From assembly GCA_023231115.1 (NCBI GenBank), contig JALNWA010000008.1, forward strand, positions 1-51,735: 51,735 nt of DNA. Direction: 5' to 3'. Within the stretch, counting starts at the first letter, position 1, and the number at the start of each line of letters is the position of its first letter. Both the position numbers and the translations under genes were made by a program. The notes under the pieces were generated by a model that saw only the letters and a list, made by a program, of their open reading frames with translations, did no database searches and was not told the DNA's origin. The DNA comes from Candidatus Altimarinota bacterium (GTDB taxonomy: Bacteria > Patescibacteriota > Gracilibacteria > UBA1369 > LOWO2-01-FULL-3). Below, piece after piece: positions 1-9,993 of this stretch.

Positions 1-713
1 TAAAGTCCATCCAAACGCAAAGAATCATAATTTATCTCCATCGCAGACGGAGAAATCAAATCCTTTATCGCAGAAAGTCCTTGTTGATAAATCTTTTCAG
101 CTTCAATATACCTTTGTCTTTCTTCATTGGACATTTTAGATTTGGCCGCATCAGCCTGGCTAGCTTTGAACATTTCAGCCCTTTGCTTTGCATCATTTGA
201 CACAAACAAAGATTTCAAACTGTCAAAAACAGATTTCTTTTTTGCAGGATCCACGACAACAGGAGCAACTGCCGGCTCAGCAATATCGGCTTTTTCAGGC
301 TCAACCGTTTTAGCGGCACCTCCAGCAAGTTTTTCAACACCGGAAGTTACAGCAGAAAAAGCATTAGACAAAAGATTTTTTTCAATTTTTCTACCTGTTT
401 TCGGATCATATCCGGCCTGCTCAAGCTTTGCCGCCGCTTCAAAGTCGATTTTTTGAACAACCTCAAACGAAGGAGTAACCTCAATAACAGAATCAGGGTT
501 TTCACCAAGTTCCGTAAAAGTAGGCTTGTCCGCCTTAATCTCAACCTTCACATCTTCATAATTTATTTTATTCCCGCCGGAAACCTGAGAGGCATCTTTA
601 AGCCAATCCGGAGTTTCCAAATTCTGAGAATCAGCCCCTGAAAAAACATTCTTGTTTAAATCTTTCGTCTTTTCTTCAGGAATTACAGCTGTGCTTGTAT
701 TTGTAGGATCCAT
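1..713 (-). CDS. N-terminal part of a VirB4-like type IV secretion ATPase (partial, cut by left edge)
   Basis: An open frame starts at the ATG at 713-711 and stays open for 237 codons to the window edge. The first ~200 residues are low-complexity, charged and Ala/Pro-rich, with no motif I recognise. The last ~35 visible residues (IYQQGLSAIKDLISPSAMEI and following) resemble the segment that precedes the membrane-anchored CagE/TrbE/VirB4-like region in CPR proteins. Known: these are membrane-associated ATPases of type IV secretion or pilus-like machines. Inference: the Walker motifs would lie outside the window to the left. The gene has its own promoter (750-778) and diverges from gyrA. Coding potential is well supported; the family call is moderate because only the linker region is visible. 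Confidence 0.6.
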   Translation of the reverse strand, partial: MDPTNTSTAVIPEEKTKDLNKNVFSGADSQNLETPDWLKDASQVSGGNKINYEDVKVEIKADKPTFTELGENPDSVIEVTPSFEVVQKIDFEAAAKLEQAGYDPKTGRKIEKNLLSNAFSAVTSGVEKLAGGAAKTVEPEKADIAEPAVAPVVVDPAKKKSVFDSLKSLFVSNDAKQRAEMFKASQADAAKSKMSNEERQRYIEAEKIYQQGLSAIKDLISPSAMEINYDSLRLDGL

Positions 714-749
714 TTATTTTTGTTTTTAATCATTTCGAACATTCATAAT

Positions 750-778
750 ATTTTAGCAGAATTTGACCTCTTTTACAA
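750..778 (-). promoter_or_regulatory. Promoter of the VirB4-like gene
   Basis: Read on the minus strand: -35 TTGTAA (778-773), 17-bp spacer, -10 TAAAAT (755-750) preceded by TGC (extended -10). The ATG follows at 713. The -35 lies in one copy of the repeat CTTTTACAAG (770-779). Confidence 0.6.
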
Positions 779-795
779 GGGAGAAATTAACCCCT

Positions 796-823
796 TTTAC
801 AAGAAATAAATCTGTGCTACTAT
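796..823 (+). promoter_or_regulatory. Promoter of gyrA
   Basis: -35 TTTACA (796-801), 16-bp spacer, -10 TACTAT (818-823) preceded by TGC (extended -10). The gyrA ATG is 31 nt beyond the -10, and there is no Shine-Dalgarno sequence before it. The -35 overlaps the second copy of CTTTTACAAG (794-803). Confidence 0.65.
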
Positions 824-854
824 ACAGCGGCCAAAAAATTTAAATTTAATCCAA

Positions 855-3560
855 ATGACAAAGGGAAAGAAAAACGAACAAACAAACAACGAAAACGAAG
901 AGAACAAAGACAAAAAGAAGAAAAAGAAAACACAAGAAGATGAAGTTGAAAACGAAGAAGAATCAGGTTCTGAAGAAGAAAATGATTTTGAAGGAGAAGA
1001 AGAAATAACAGAAGGAAAATACAAAAAGGAGGAAGAATCTGAACAAAAATTGTTTCAGCCGGGAAACGTACAAGCGGCGAACATCTCAAACGAGATGGAA
1101 ACTTCATATTTGGAATACGCGATGAGCGTCATCGTTTCACGTGCACTTCCTGACGTAAGAGACGGGCTTAAGCCTGTACACAGACGTATTTTATTCGCGA
1201 TGAATGAAATAGGACTTAAATCCTCAGGTGGATTTAGAAAATCAGCGGCAGTAGTGGGAGAAGTGTTGGCAAAATATCATCCACATGGAGATAGTGCCGT
1301 TTATGACTCAATGGTCAGAATGGCTCAAGATTTCGCAATGAGATATACCCTCGTAAGAGGACAGGGAAACTTCGGTTCTATTGATGGAGACTCCGCCGCT
1401 GCCATGCGTTATACAGAGGCAAAACTGGAAAAAATCACAGACGAAATGCTTCAAGACATCGACAAGGAAACAGTTTCATTTAGAGATAATTACGATGGAA
1501 GACATCAAGAGCCTACAGTCCTTCCTTCAAAACTACCACAATTGCTTTTAAACGGCTCCACAGGTATTGCGGTTGGAATGGCGACATCTATTCCTCCACA
1601 CAATTTGGGCGAGCTCGTAGACGCTTTAATACACCTTTCAAACAACCCTGAGTGCACAATAGAAGACCTGATGCAATTCATAAAAGGACCTGATTTCCCA
1701 ACAGGAGGTCTTATTTACAACATCGAAGACATAAAAAGAATGTACATGACAGGCCGCGGAGGAATAGTCGTCAGGTCAAAAACAGATATCGTCGAGAAAA
1801 AAGGCGGAAAATTTGCGATCATCGTCACAGAAATTCCTTACCAAGTTAACAAAGCAAATTTGGTAACAAAAATGGCGGAATTAGTTAGAGACAAAAAAGT
1901 AGTAGGAATTTCAGACATAAGAGATGAATCAAATAAAGATGGAATTCGTGTAGTCGTAGAGCTTAAAAAAGACGCGTTCCCAAGAAAAATCCTAAACCAA
2001 TTATTTAAATACACTCAATTACAATCATCGTTCAACATGAACATGATTGCACTTGTTGATGAAATCCAACCGCATCTACTAGACCTAAAACAGGTTCTTG
2101 AATATTTCATCACTCACAGAAAAATAGTAATTACGAGAAGAACCGAATATGATTTAAAAATCGCAAAAGCACGCGCACACATTTTGGAAGGATTGAAAAT
2201 TGCCTTAGACAATATCGAAGCGGTGATTTCAACAATCAGAAAATCTCCTACAAAAGAGGAAGCGCATGACGCATTGATGAAAAAATTTGAACTTTCAGAC
2301 GAACAATCAAAAGCTATTTTGGAAATGAAATTGCAAACATTGGCAGGACTTGAAAGGCAAAAAATCGAAGATGAATTAACAGAAAAAATGGCTTTAATAA
2401 CAAAACTTGAAGGAATCCTTGCCGACGTTAAGAAAATCTTAAAAATAATGCAGAACGAATTGGCGGAATTAAAAGAAAGATATTCAGACGACAGAAGAAC
2501 AGAAATAGTTCCAAATGCCGTCGACAGCATTTCCAAAAAAGACACAATTCCAAATGAAGAAATGATTGTTATGTTGAGCCGTGAAAACTACATAAAAAGA
2601 ATGCCTCCAAACTCATTCAAGGCTCAAGGTCGCGGAGGAAAAGGAATCATCGGCGGAACAACAAAAGATGAAGATGAAATAAGAGTAATAATTTACGGAA
2701 CAAACCACGAAGAACTTCTATATTTCACAAACCGTGGACGCGTTTTCAGGCTTCCGGTCTACGAAATTCCACTTGGCTCAAGAACATCAAAAGGCCAGGC
2801 AATAATAAATCTTCTTCAATTACAAGAAAATGAATATGTAACCGCAATTTTAAACAGCGGAGAAAAATTCACAGGAGAAGACATCCTTATTGCAACCAAA
2901 AACGGAACTGTGAAAAAAACACCTGTCGCGGATTTCGCAAACGTTAGAAAAAGCGGACTTATTGCTATAAAATTAAGAGACAAAGATTCTTTGGAATGGG
3001 TAAAAGAAACTTCAAAAGGAGATGAAATAATCATTGTCACAAAGAACGGAAAATCCATAAGATTCCACGAAGAAGACGCCCGTCCAATGGGAAGAGCTTC
3101 TATTGGAGTAAGAGGAATAAAAATCAAACCGGATGATGAAGTAGTAGAGATGAATGTTATAAAAGACAAAGAAAATTCAAAACTTTTGGTTGTGATGGAA
3201 AACGGACTTGGAAAGATGACATCTGTAAAAGATTACAGAACTCAAACACGTGGAGGAACAGGAGTAAAAACAGCAAACATAACGCCAAAAACAGGAAAAG
3301 TTATTGGGGCAAAAATTCTAGAGAAAGATTTAGACGCAGATTTGATCATCGCATCAAAAGTCGGACAAATCATAAGACTAAACATAAAAAATATTCCTTC
3401 TCAAGGAAGAGCAACACAAGGAGTTTACCTTATGAGAATGCATGAAAACGACAAAGTCGCATCAATCTCATTGATAGAAAACATTATTCCGACAAAAGAA
3501 GAAAAAGAAGCTGGAGTCGCTGAAGAACAAACAAAAATTGCAGTAGAGGAAGAAAAATAA
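855..3560 (+). CDS. gyrA: DNA gyrase subunit A
   Basis: Breakage-reunion subunit of gyrase, which introduces negative supercoils together with GyrB (not in this window). The 901-residue protein has a 65-70-residue Lys/Glu-rich low-complexity extension, then the winged-helix and tower domains starting at [13 protein letters not shown] (about residue 79). The catalytic tyrosine is Y186 in [10 protein letters not shown]. The C-terminal DNA-wrapping domain carries the GyrA box QGRGGKG at 591-597, which separates it from ParC, and repeated blade motifs follow to about residue 870. Stop is TAA. The extension has no counterpart in standard GyrA (about 800-875 residues). The ATG at 855 is supported by the promoter at 796-823. 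First gene of a probable operon with the surface protein, rpmE and aroC. Confidence 0.97.
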   Translation: MTKGKKNEQTNNENEENKDKKKKKKTQEDEVENEEESGSEEENDFEGEEEITEGKYKKEEESEQKLFQPGNVQAANISNEMETSYLEYAMSVIVSRALPDVRDGLKPVHRRILFAMNEIGLKSSGGFRKSAAVVGEVLAKYHPHGDSAVYDSMVRMAQDFAMRYTLVRGQGNFGSIDGDSAAAMRYTEAKLEKITDEMLQDIDKETVSFRDNYDGRHQEPTVLPSKLPQLLLNGSTGIAVGMATSIPPHNLGELVDALIHLSNNPECTIEDLMQFIKGPDFPTGGLIYNIEDIKRMYMTGRGGIVVRSKTDIVEKKGGKFAIIVTEIPYQVNKANLVTKMAELVRDKKVVGISDIRDESNKDGIRVVVELKKDAFPRKILNQLFKYTQLQSSFNMNMIALVDEIQPHLLDLKQVLEYFITHRKIVITRRTEYDLKIAKARAHILEGLKIALDNIEAVISTIRKSPTKEEAHDALMKKFELSDEQSKAILEMKLQTLAGLERQKIEDELTEKMALITKLEGILADVKKILKIMQNELAELKERYSDDRRTEIVPNAVDSISKKDTIPNEEMIVMLSRENYIKRMPPNSFKAQGRGGKGIIGGTTKDEDEIRVIIYGTNHEELLYFTNRGRVFRLPVYEIPLGSRTSKGQAIINLLQLQENEYVTAILNSGEKFTGEDILIATKNGTVKKTPVADFANVRKSGLIAIKLRDKDSLEWVKETSKGDEIIIVTKNGKSIRFHEEDARPMGRASIGVRGIKIKPDDEVVEMNVIKDKENSKLLVVMENGLGKMTSVKDYRTQTRGGTGVKTANITPKTGKVIGAKILEKDLDADLIIASKVGQIIRLNIKNIPSQGRATQGVYLMRMHENDKVASISLIENIIPTKEEKEAGVAEEQTKIAVEEEK

Positions 3561-3570
3561 CCCAATAAAA

Positions 3571-4851
3571 ATGCAAAAATTTAATTGTAAAAAATCAATT
3601 ACACAATTTTTTGCAATTGCAGGGCTATGTCTCATTTTCCCGCTCACAGCTTTTGCCGCATACAGTGGAGACATTTCAATAAACTCAAGAGATATAAGAT
3701 TTTCCACAGATAAATTTATGGAAGGAAGATCTGTAAGAGTTTACGCGACAGTCATAAATCAAAGCAATTTGGATCTTTTGGGGGTCGTTCGTTTTTACGC
3801 CAACGGAAGCCAAATCGGAGGTGATCAGGCAATTTCAATTTTTAAAAACAAAACCGACGATGTCTTTATGGATTGGGTTCCATTAAACTATGGAGAAGTA
3901 AAAATCGCGGTAAAAATTTTCCCTTGGGAGCCTGAAATTGACGACCCAAGCAACAATTGGATTGTCGATTATATAAATGTAATCCAAGATTCAGACCACG
4001 ACGGAATCCCAAATTCGGAAGATCCAGACAACGACAACGATGGAGTTTTAAATGAAAAAGACGCTTTTCCGCTCGATCCTAAAGAACAATATGATACAGA
4101 CGGAGACTCTAAAGGCGACAATGCAGACGAAGATGACGACAATGACGGAGTTCCAGATACACTCGACGGAATGCCTCTTGATCCAAATGAAACATTGGAC
4201 ACAGACAAAGACGGCATCGGAAATAATGCAGACACAGACGACGATGGTGATAAATTATCAGATGCAGAAGAGCTACAAATCGGCACAGATCCAATAAATC
4301 CGGACACAGACGGCGACTCCATGAACGACAAAACAGACGCATTCCCGCTTGATCCAAAAGAACAATTGGACACGGATAAAGACGGAATCGGCAATAACGC
4401 AGATCCAAATGACGATAACGACTCATTTCCTGACACCTCAGACCCTTTTCCATTAAACAACTCCCCTGTTCCACAAGTAACAGACGACACGCCCCTAGCC
4501 GATCTTGGCAAAAAAATTACATTCGACGCATCTCCTTCATATGACAAAGACGGCGATATTACCTCTTATATATGGAAAGTGGTCGAGACCCCAAATCCGA
4601 CACAAACTCTTACGCCAACAAAAGAAGGAAAATCAGTCACTTATAATTTCAACGAAACAGGAAAATACAAAGTAGAATTGACAATAAAAGACAATTCCGG
4701 CGAATTTGCTAAAAAAGACTTTTATGTGAGCGTAATGAGGATTACGGCTTACAAACAAATCGCTCTTACCGTTCTTTCAATTTTACTTGCAATGATAATC
4801 ATTTTAAAGTATATTACCGGCACAAAAAATCGAAAAAATAATAATTCTTGA
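3571..4851 (+). CDS. Membrane-anchored surface protein with CARDB-like, thrombospondin type 3 and PKD domains
   Basis: A 426-residue exported protein. A signal peptide (basic n-region, hydrophobic core, cut near LTAFAAY, about residue 30) is followed by a CARDB-like beta domain (about 35-145). A calcium-binding-type Asp-rich region (about 145-300) has repeated DxDxDGxxD units such as [12 protein letters not shown] and [16 protein letters not shown]-like domain follows (about 305-390, [12 protein letters not shown] then [17 protein letters not shown]). One C-terminal transmembrane helix (about 397-416) with a basic tail completes it. Inference: a Ca2+-stabilised extracellular adhesin or stalk held in the cytoplasmic membrane. 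It starts 10 nt after gyrA and ends in TGA, so TGA is a real stop here. The specific ligand is unknown. Confidence 0.85.
   Translation: MQKFNCKKSITQFFAIAGLCLIFPLTAFAAYSGDISINSRDIRFSTDKFMEGRSVRVYATVINQSNLDLLGVVRFYANGSQIGGDQAISIFKNKTDDVFMDWVPLNYGEVKIAVKIFPWEPEIDDPSNNWIVDYINVIQDSDHDGIPNSEDPDNDNDGVLNEKDAFPLDPKEQYDTDGDSKGDNADEDDDNDGVPDTLDGMPLDPNETLDTDKDGIGNNADTDDDGDKLSDAEELQIGTDPINPDTDGDSMNDKTDAFPLDPKEQLDTDKDGIGNNADPNDDNDSFPDTSDPFPLNNSPVPQVTDDTPLADLGKKITFDASPSYDKDGDITSYIWKVVETPNPTQTLTPTKEGKSVTYNFNETGKYKVELTIKDNSGEFAKKDFYVSVMRITAYKQIALTVLSILLAMIIILKYITGTKNRKNNNS
4075..4420 (+). repeat. Asp-rich coding repeats (thrombospondin type 3-like)
   Basis: GATCC(T/A)AAA-type units recur at 4075, 4180 and 4351, giving periods of 35 and 57 codons. 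The second and third copies are nearly identical at protein level over [12 protein letters not shown]. They lie inside the surface protein gene and could support unit gain or loss by recombination. Confidence 0.7.
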
Positions 4852-4861
4852 AACTAAGCAT

Positions 4862-5158
4862 ATGAAAGCTGAAATACACCCACAATACAAAAAAGTAACG
4901 TTTAAATGCGCTTGCGGAGGAGAATTCCTTGCAGGTTCAACAATCGGAAAAGACGAGTTCCAGACTGAAATCTGTTCAAACTGCCATCCTTTCTACACAG
5001 GCAAACAAAAACTTTTGGATACATCAGGACGTGTCGATAAATTCGTTGCAAAACAGAAGAAAGCACAAGAAACAGCCGCAAAGAAAGTAAAAAAAGTGGC
5101 TAAAGGAAAAGAAGAAGATGTTGCACAAGAAACAGCTGAAAACGAGACAGAAGCTTAA
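4862..5158 (+). CDS. rpmE: Ribosomal protein bL31
   Basis: Large-subunit ribosomal protein L31 of the zinc-binding (C+) type. The 98-residue protein has the start MKAEIHPQY, cysteines C16, C18, C38 and C41 forming the zinc site, and [13 protein letters not shown] followed by the RVDKF segment. A Lys/Glu/Ala-rich tail of about 30 residues extends beyond the usual ~70-residue family length. It starts 10 nt after the surface protein gene and 11 nt before aroC, so it is probably co-transcribed. No Shine-Dalgarno sequence precedes the ATG. Confidence 0.96.
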   Translation: MKAEIHPQYKKVTFKCACGGEFLAGSTIGKDEFQTEICSNCHPFYTGKQKLLDTSGRVDKFVAKQKKAQETAAKKVKKVAKGKEEDVAQETAENETEA

Positions 5159-5169
5159 ACTAACTAATC

Positions 5170-6246
5170 GTGAATAAAAGCATTATTCATTCCGGAGATA
5201 AATACGGAAAGATTTTTGTCGTAACCACATGGGGAACCTCACACGGTCCGGAAATGGGAACGCGTATTGAAGGATGCCCAAAAGGGCTAAAAATAAGCCA
5301 AAAAGACATTCAGACAGAGGTAAACCGCAGAAGGCCGGCTAATTCTCAAATATCAACAACAAGGGTAGAAAAAGATGAAGTTTTAATCAAATCCGGCATA
5401 AAAAATAATAAAACAGACGGGAAACCTATAAATTTAACAGTAAAAAATAAAAACATACGCCCTTTAGATTATAAAAACGTGACAAATTCATTTCGTCCAG
5501 GGCACGCCGATATTGCCAATTTCATTAAATATGGAAACAGCGAGGAAACAGGCGGAGGTAGAGCTTCCGGAAGAGAAACTGTTTCGAGAGTAATGGCTGG
5601 AGCAACTGCAAAAGCAGTTTTAAAAAAAGAAAATAAAACTGAAATTTTCGGACATACAATTCAAGTAGGAAAAATAAAAACAAAAAATTTCGATAAAAAT
5701 TTTATAGAAAAAAATCCATTAAGAACATCTGACAAATCCGCATTTTCAAAAATGATGAAACTCGTGGAAAACACACGAAAAAATGGAGACTCTGTCGGCG
5801 CAATAATAGAAATTATTATAAAAAATCCGCCAAAAGGATTGGGCGAACCTGTTTTCGACAAACTCGACGCAGAGCTTGCAAAAGCCCTAATGTCGATTGG
5901 CGCAATAAAAGGAATTGAATTCGGATCAGGATTTAAATCCTCAGAATTAAAAGGAAGCCAAAACAATGACGAAATGGAAATAAAAAACGGAAAAATAAAT
6001 TTTCTTTCAAACAACTCCGGAGGAATTTTAGGCGGGATTTCAACAGGCGAAAACATAATAATAAGACTCGCAATAAAACCTGTTCCATCCATATCAATTC
6101 CTCAAAAAACAATCACAAAAAACTTCAAAAATACAGAAATTCAAATTCTCGGCAGACATGATTGTTGTCTTGCCCCACGCATTATTCCTGTTGCAGAAGC
6201 CATGTGCGCAATTGTACTTACAGATATGTTACTAAGGAATAAATAA
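5170..6246 (+). CDS. aroC: Chorismate synthase
   Basis: Converts 5-enolpyruvylshikimate-3-phosphate to chorismate with reduced FMN, the last shikimate step. The 358-residue length is normal. Signatures visible: WGTSHGPEMG then EGCP (residues 21-36), FRPGHADIANFIKYG (108-122), GGGRASGRETVSRVMAG (128-144) and GRHDCCLAPR (328-337). Start is GTG at 5170; the NKSIIHSGDKYGKIF region aligns with family N-termini and no upstream ATG fits. Likely last gene of the gyrA transcript; a long palindromic element begins 16 nt after its stop. No other shikimate gene is in the window. Confidence 0.95.
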   Translation: MNKSIIHSGDKYGKIFVVTTWGTSHGPEMGTRIEGCPKGLKISQKDIQTEVNRRRPANSQISTTRVEKDEVLIKSGIKNNKTDGKPINLTVKNKNIRPLDYKNVTNSFRPGHADIANFIKYGNSEETGGGRASGRETVSRVMAGATAKAVLKKENKTEIFGHTIQVGKIKTKNFDKNFIEKNPLRTSDKSAFSKMMKLVENTRKNGDSVGAIIEIIIKNPPKGLGEPVFDKLDAELAKALMSIGAIKGIEFGSGFKSSELKGSQNNDEMEIKNGKINFLSNNSGGILGGISTGENIIIRLAIKPVPSISIPQKTITKNFKNTEIQILGRHDCCLAPRIIPVAEAMCAIVLTDMLLRNK

Positions 6247-6262
6247 AATCACAAACGATACT

Positions 6263-6445
6263 TAAGGAGAAATGGAATTATATATTTCTTTCGAAGTTGA
6301 AAATTTTTGTTTTGAAATTATTTGAAGAAAAGCGTGAAAAATCACATTGTTTGAGCATAGCGAGTTTGTGATTTTTAGCTTTTCGAAAATAAATTTCATC
6401 AAAAATTTGATGTGAGAAAGAAATATATAATTCCATTTCTCCTTA
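6263..6445. repeat. 183-bp palindromic element with perfect 30-nt terminal inverted repeats
   Basis: The left arm 6263-6292 is the exact reverse complement of 6416-6445. The interior continues the palindrome imperfectly and closes with AAAAATCACA (6337-6346) against TGTGATTTTT (6367-6376) around a 20-nt loop containing GAGCATAGCGAG. The whole element can therefore form one long hairpin or cruciform. The left edge reads CTTAAGGAG, shared with the gene-proximal edge of the element at 44393-44603. It sits between aroC and the deacetylase gene and has no coding frame I would trust. It could be a MITE, a transcription end structure or a structured RNA. Confidence 0.85.
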
Positions 6446-6456
6446 CAACCCTCGGT

Positions 6457-6485
6457 TTGTATTTTTACCGTATTTGTGGTAAAAT
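6457..6485 (+). promoter_or_regulatory. Promoter of the deacetylase gene
   Basis: -35 TTGTAT (6457-6462), 17-bp spacer, -10 TAAAAT (6480-6485). The ATG at 6513 is 27 nt beyond the -10. It lies just outside the palindromic element. Confidence 0.6.
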
Positions 6486-6512
6486 ACTTGGATTTTAAAA
6501 ACAAAAACAAAA

Positions 6513-7961
6513 ATGAAAAACAAAATACTTCTTGCCGTGTTGGCAATTGGGCTGATGAGTACACTATTTTACACTCAAACAAATCTTTCGCAGAACTTAA
6601 AAACACAAGTTCTAATCGACATAAGTGAAAAAACAAATCCTCGAAGTGAAACACTTCAAAGTTATAATTATGAAATAATTTCACAAGAAAAAAACACTAT
6701 AAAGTTAGACGAAAACGAAGAAAAAAATCTAACAATAATTCTTCAGAATACAGGAAAAAATTCATGGGATATTTCTGAAAATTCCAAAAATTCATTATAC
6801 CTAAAATCAATTTTTCCGAACGAGACAAACAGCAATATTTATGATAAGGAAGAGGAAAATTGGCAATCCCCTATCCTATACAAAATATCGGATAAAAATG
6901 GAAAAACAGAAATAAAAACAAATGAGACATTAACATTTGAATTTAAAATTTCATCTCCAAAAAACGCAGGATATTACAAAGAAAAATTTGGACTGCTTCT
7001 TGAAAACAAAAAATTACTGCGAACCAAAACTTTGGACTTCGATATTCTTGTAAAAGGAAATTACGAAGACTCATATTCATACGAATATTCAAATCCGATA
7101 ATGAAAGATAATTATCTACCGAACAAAGAAAAACAAATTCAAATTAAACTGATAAACACGGGAAAAACGCCTTGGTACAAATCAGAAAATAATTATGCAT
7201 ATCTACAAGAAACGAACACAAAAACTGAGACGATTTTATCCGAACCACAGGTTCTTCCGGGAAAAGAAGGAACATTTTTGGTAAATATAAAAACACCATC
7301 GGAAACAGGATCATATGAAAAACAATTTGTTTTTGGAATAAAAGATTTGAAAACATTCGATTCAACTCCGATAAATTTCGAAATGAACATAACAAACAAA
7401 AAAGTTGCACTGACTTTCGACGACGGTTACGGAGAAATTGACCCATTTATCGACACATTAAACGAACACAACGTAAAAGCAACATTTTTCATGCTCGGAG
7501 CCGTTGCACAAAATCAACCGGAGCAAATGAGAAGAATTGTGGCGGACGGCCATAGACTGGCGGATCACAGCTACAATCATCCGGATTTCCGCACGCTTTC
7601 ACGCGAAGAAATCGTGTGGCAAATTGAAGAAACAAGAAAAATAATGAAAGACATCACAGGAGTAGATCCCGCCCCATATTTCAGATACCCATATGGCGCA
7701 AGCAATCAATTTTCAAACAGCGTAGTTGAGGAAAACGGCTGGAAATGGATCCATTGGACAAACGGAACCGGAGATTATCAACATCACGAAAACAGCGCCG
7801 CCGGACGCCACCAAACATATTTTTACGCGACATTAAATCCGCCAGAAAGCTCAATTGTGCTTATGCACATCATAAGCAAATCAACACTTGGAGCACTTCC
7901 TGATCTAATAAAATGGTACAGAGAAAATGATTACGCATTCGTAACGGTTGACGAACTGTAG
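6513..7961 (+). CDS. Membrane-anchored polysaccharide deacetylase (NodB domain) with two Ig-like stalk domains
   Basis: Carbohydrate esterase family 4 enzyme, probably N-deacetylating envelope glycan. An N-terminal hydrophobic segment (residues 5-22) anchors or exports it. Two NEW3/NBR1-like beta domains follow, each with a NTGKxxW motif (about 79-85 and about 214-220). The NodB domain (about 297-480) shows TFDDGY with D303 (base) and D304 (metal), HSYNHP with H352 and H356 (metal ligands), RYPYGA at 391-396, and LMHI with H452. All catalytic positions are present. It has its own promoter at 6457-6485. The substrate, peptidoglycan or capsule glycan, cannot be told from sequence. Confidence 0.9.
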   Translation: MKNKILLAVLAIGLMSTLFYTQTNLSQNLKTQVLIDISEKTNPRSETLQSYNYEIISQEKNTIKLDENEEKNLTIILQNTGKNSWDISENSKNSLYLKSIFPNETNSNIYDKEEENWQSPILYKISDKNGKTEIKTNETLTFEFKISSPKNAGYYKEKFGLLLENKKLLRTKTLDFDILVKGNYEDSYSYEYSNPIMKDNYLPNKEKQIQIKLINTGKTPWYKSENNYAYLQETNTKTETILSEPQVLPGKEGTFLVNIKTPSETGSYEKQFVFGIKDLKTFDSTPINFEMNITNKKVALTFDDGYGEIDPFIDTLNEHNVKATFFMLGAVAQNQPEQMRRIVADGHRLADHSYNHPDFRTLSREEIVWQIEETRKIMKDITGVDPAPYFRYPYGASNQFSNSVVEENGWKWIHWTNGTGDYQHHENSAAGRHQTYFYATLNPPESSIVLMHIISKSTLGALPDLIKWYRENDYAFVTVDEL

Positions 7962-7976
7962 AATAAGTATTACAAT
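7948..7976 (+). promoter_or_regulatory. Promoter of the 214-codon gene, overlapped by a palindrome
   Basis: -35 TTGACG (7948-7953) lies in the last codons of the deacetylase gene; 17-bp spacer; -10 TACAAT (7971-7976). A perfect inverted repeat AGTATTACAATGTAATACT (7966-7984) covers the -10, a possible operator. Confidence 0.6.
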
Positions 7977-8001
7977 GTAATACTGATTTAACAACAAAGT
8001 T

Positions 8002-8646
8002 ATGCCAGAAGTAACACCAACACCTGCCTCAGCGCCAGCCTCAAACATGTCTCTTAGCAATATAGGAGGAGAAATTCAGGGAGCGCGAAATAAAATAGAC
8101 GAACAAACAGCAAAAATCGGAGGAAAAATAAAAGAAACAAACGACAAAGTTCATGGTATTTTAAGATTTGGAGAAGTCGGATCTCCAACAAGAAATGGAT
8201 TGGCAAAAGATATCATTTATTCCGCAGGAGACCTTGCAGATGCGACAATCGGCACAGCAGGAAGAAGAATGTGGGAAGTAACTGAAACAACCGGAGCAAT
8301 GGTTGGCGCGATATTAAAAATGGTAACAAATCCCTTTCTTCACCCACTAAAAACATTAAGACATCCTCTAAAATATTTTGCAAATTATGGAAGAATCCTT
8401 ACAACTTCCATCGAAAATTATGCAAATATTATTAATGCAATTCCGAGAAGTATTGAAGAAGTGTATTCACGAGGAATAGCTCGCCCGACAGAAAGACTTT
8501 TAGGAAGAATTCCAAAGGTCGGACCAAGTGTCACAAAACTTGCAAACGGCATAGGCTGGGTTCTAAAACAACCTCGCCACTTAACAGAATGGGCCACAAA
8601 AGGCGCCTATTCAGCAGACGACTGGATGAAGGCACAACAATCTTAA
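8002..8646 (+). CDS. Hypothetical protein, 214 residues
   Basis: I do not recognise a family. An N-terminal Pro/Thr/Ala/Ser-rich segment (residues 2-16) is followed by a polar helical stretch (20-55). A mainly helical basic region of moderate hydrophobicity follows, including GRRMWEVTETTGAMVGAILK (about 93-112). There is no clear signal peptide or full-length transmembrane helix, so it may be amphipathic and membrane-associated. Own promoter at 7948-7976, 26 nt before the ATG. Coding status is supported by length, codon pattern and the clean fit between promoter and the next gene's promoter. Confidence 0.75.
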   Translation: MPEVTPTPASAPASNMSLSNIGGEIQGARNKIDEQTAKIGGKIKETNDKVHGILRFGEVGSPTRNGLAKDIIYSAGDLADATIGTAGRRMWEVTETTGAMVGAILKMVTNPFLHPLKTLRHPLKYFANYGRILTTSIENYANIINAIPRSIEEVYSRGIARPTERLLGRIPKVGPSVTKLANGIGWVLKQPRHLTEWATKGAYSADDWMKAQQS

Positions 8647-8658
8647 ACCCACAAAACC

Positions 8659-9989
<1,331 letters not shown>

Positions 9990-9993
<4 letters not shown>

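Noticed and set aside
3969..4547. Long minus-strand open frame of 192 codons inside the surface protein gene
   Set aside because: It is an antisense shadow of the Asp-codon repeats (GAC/GAT read backward as GTC/ATC and Ser codons). The plus strand has a signal peptide, domains and an anchor.
6263..6276. AAGGAG followed by ATG in the left palindrome arm as a ribosome binding site and start
   Set aside because: The spacing is only 3 nt and no sustained frame follows; the string is part of the element end.
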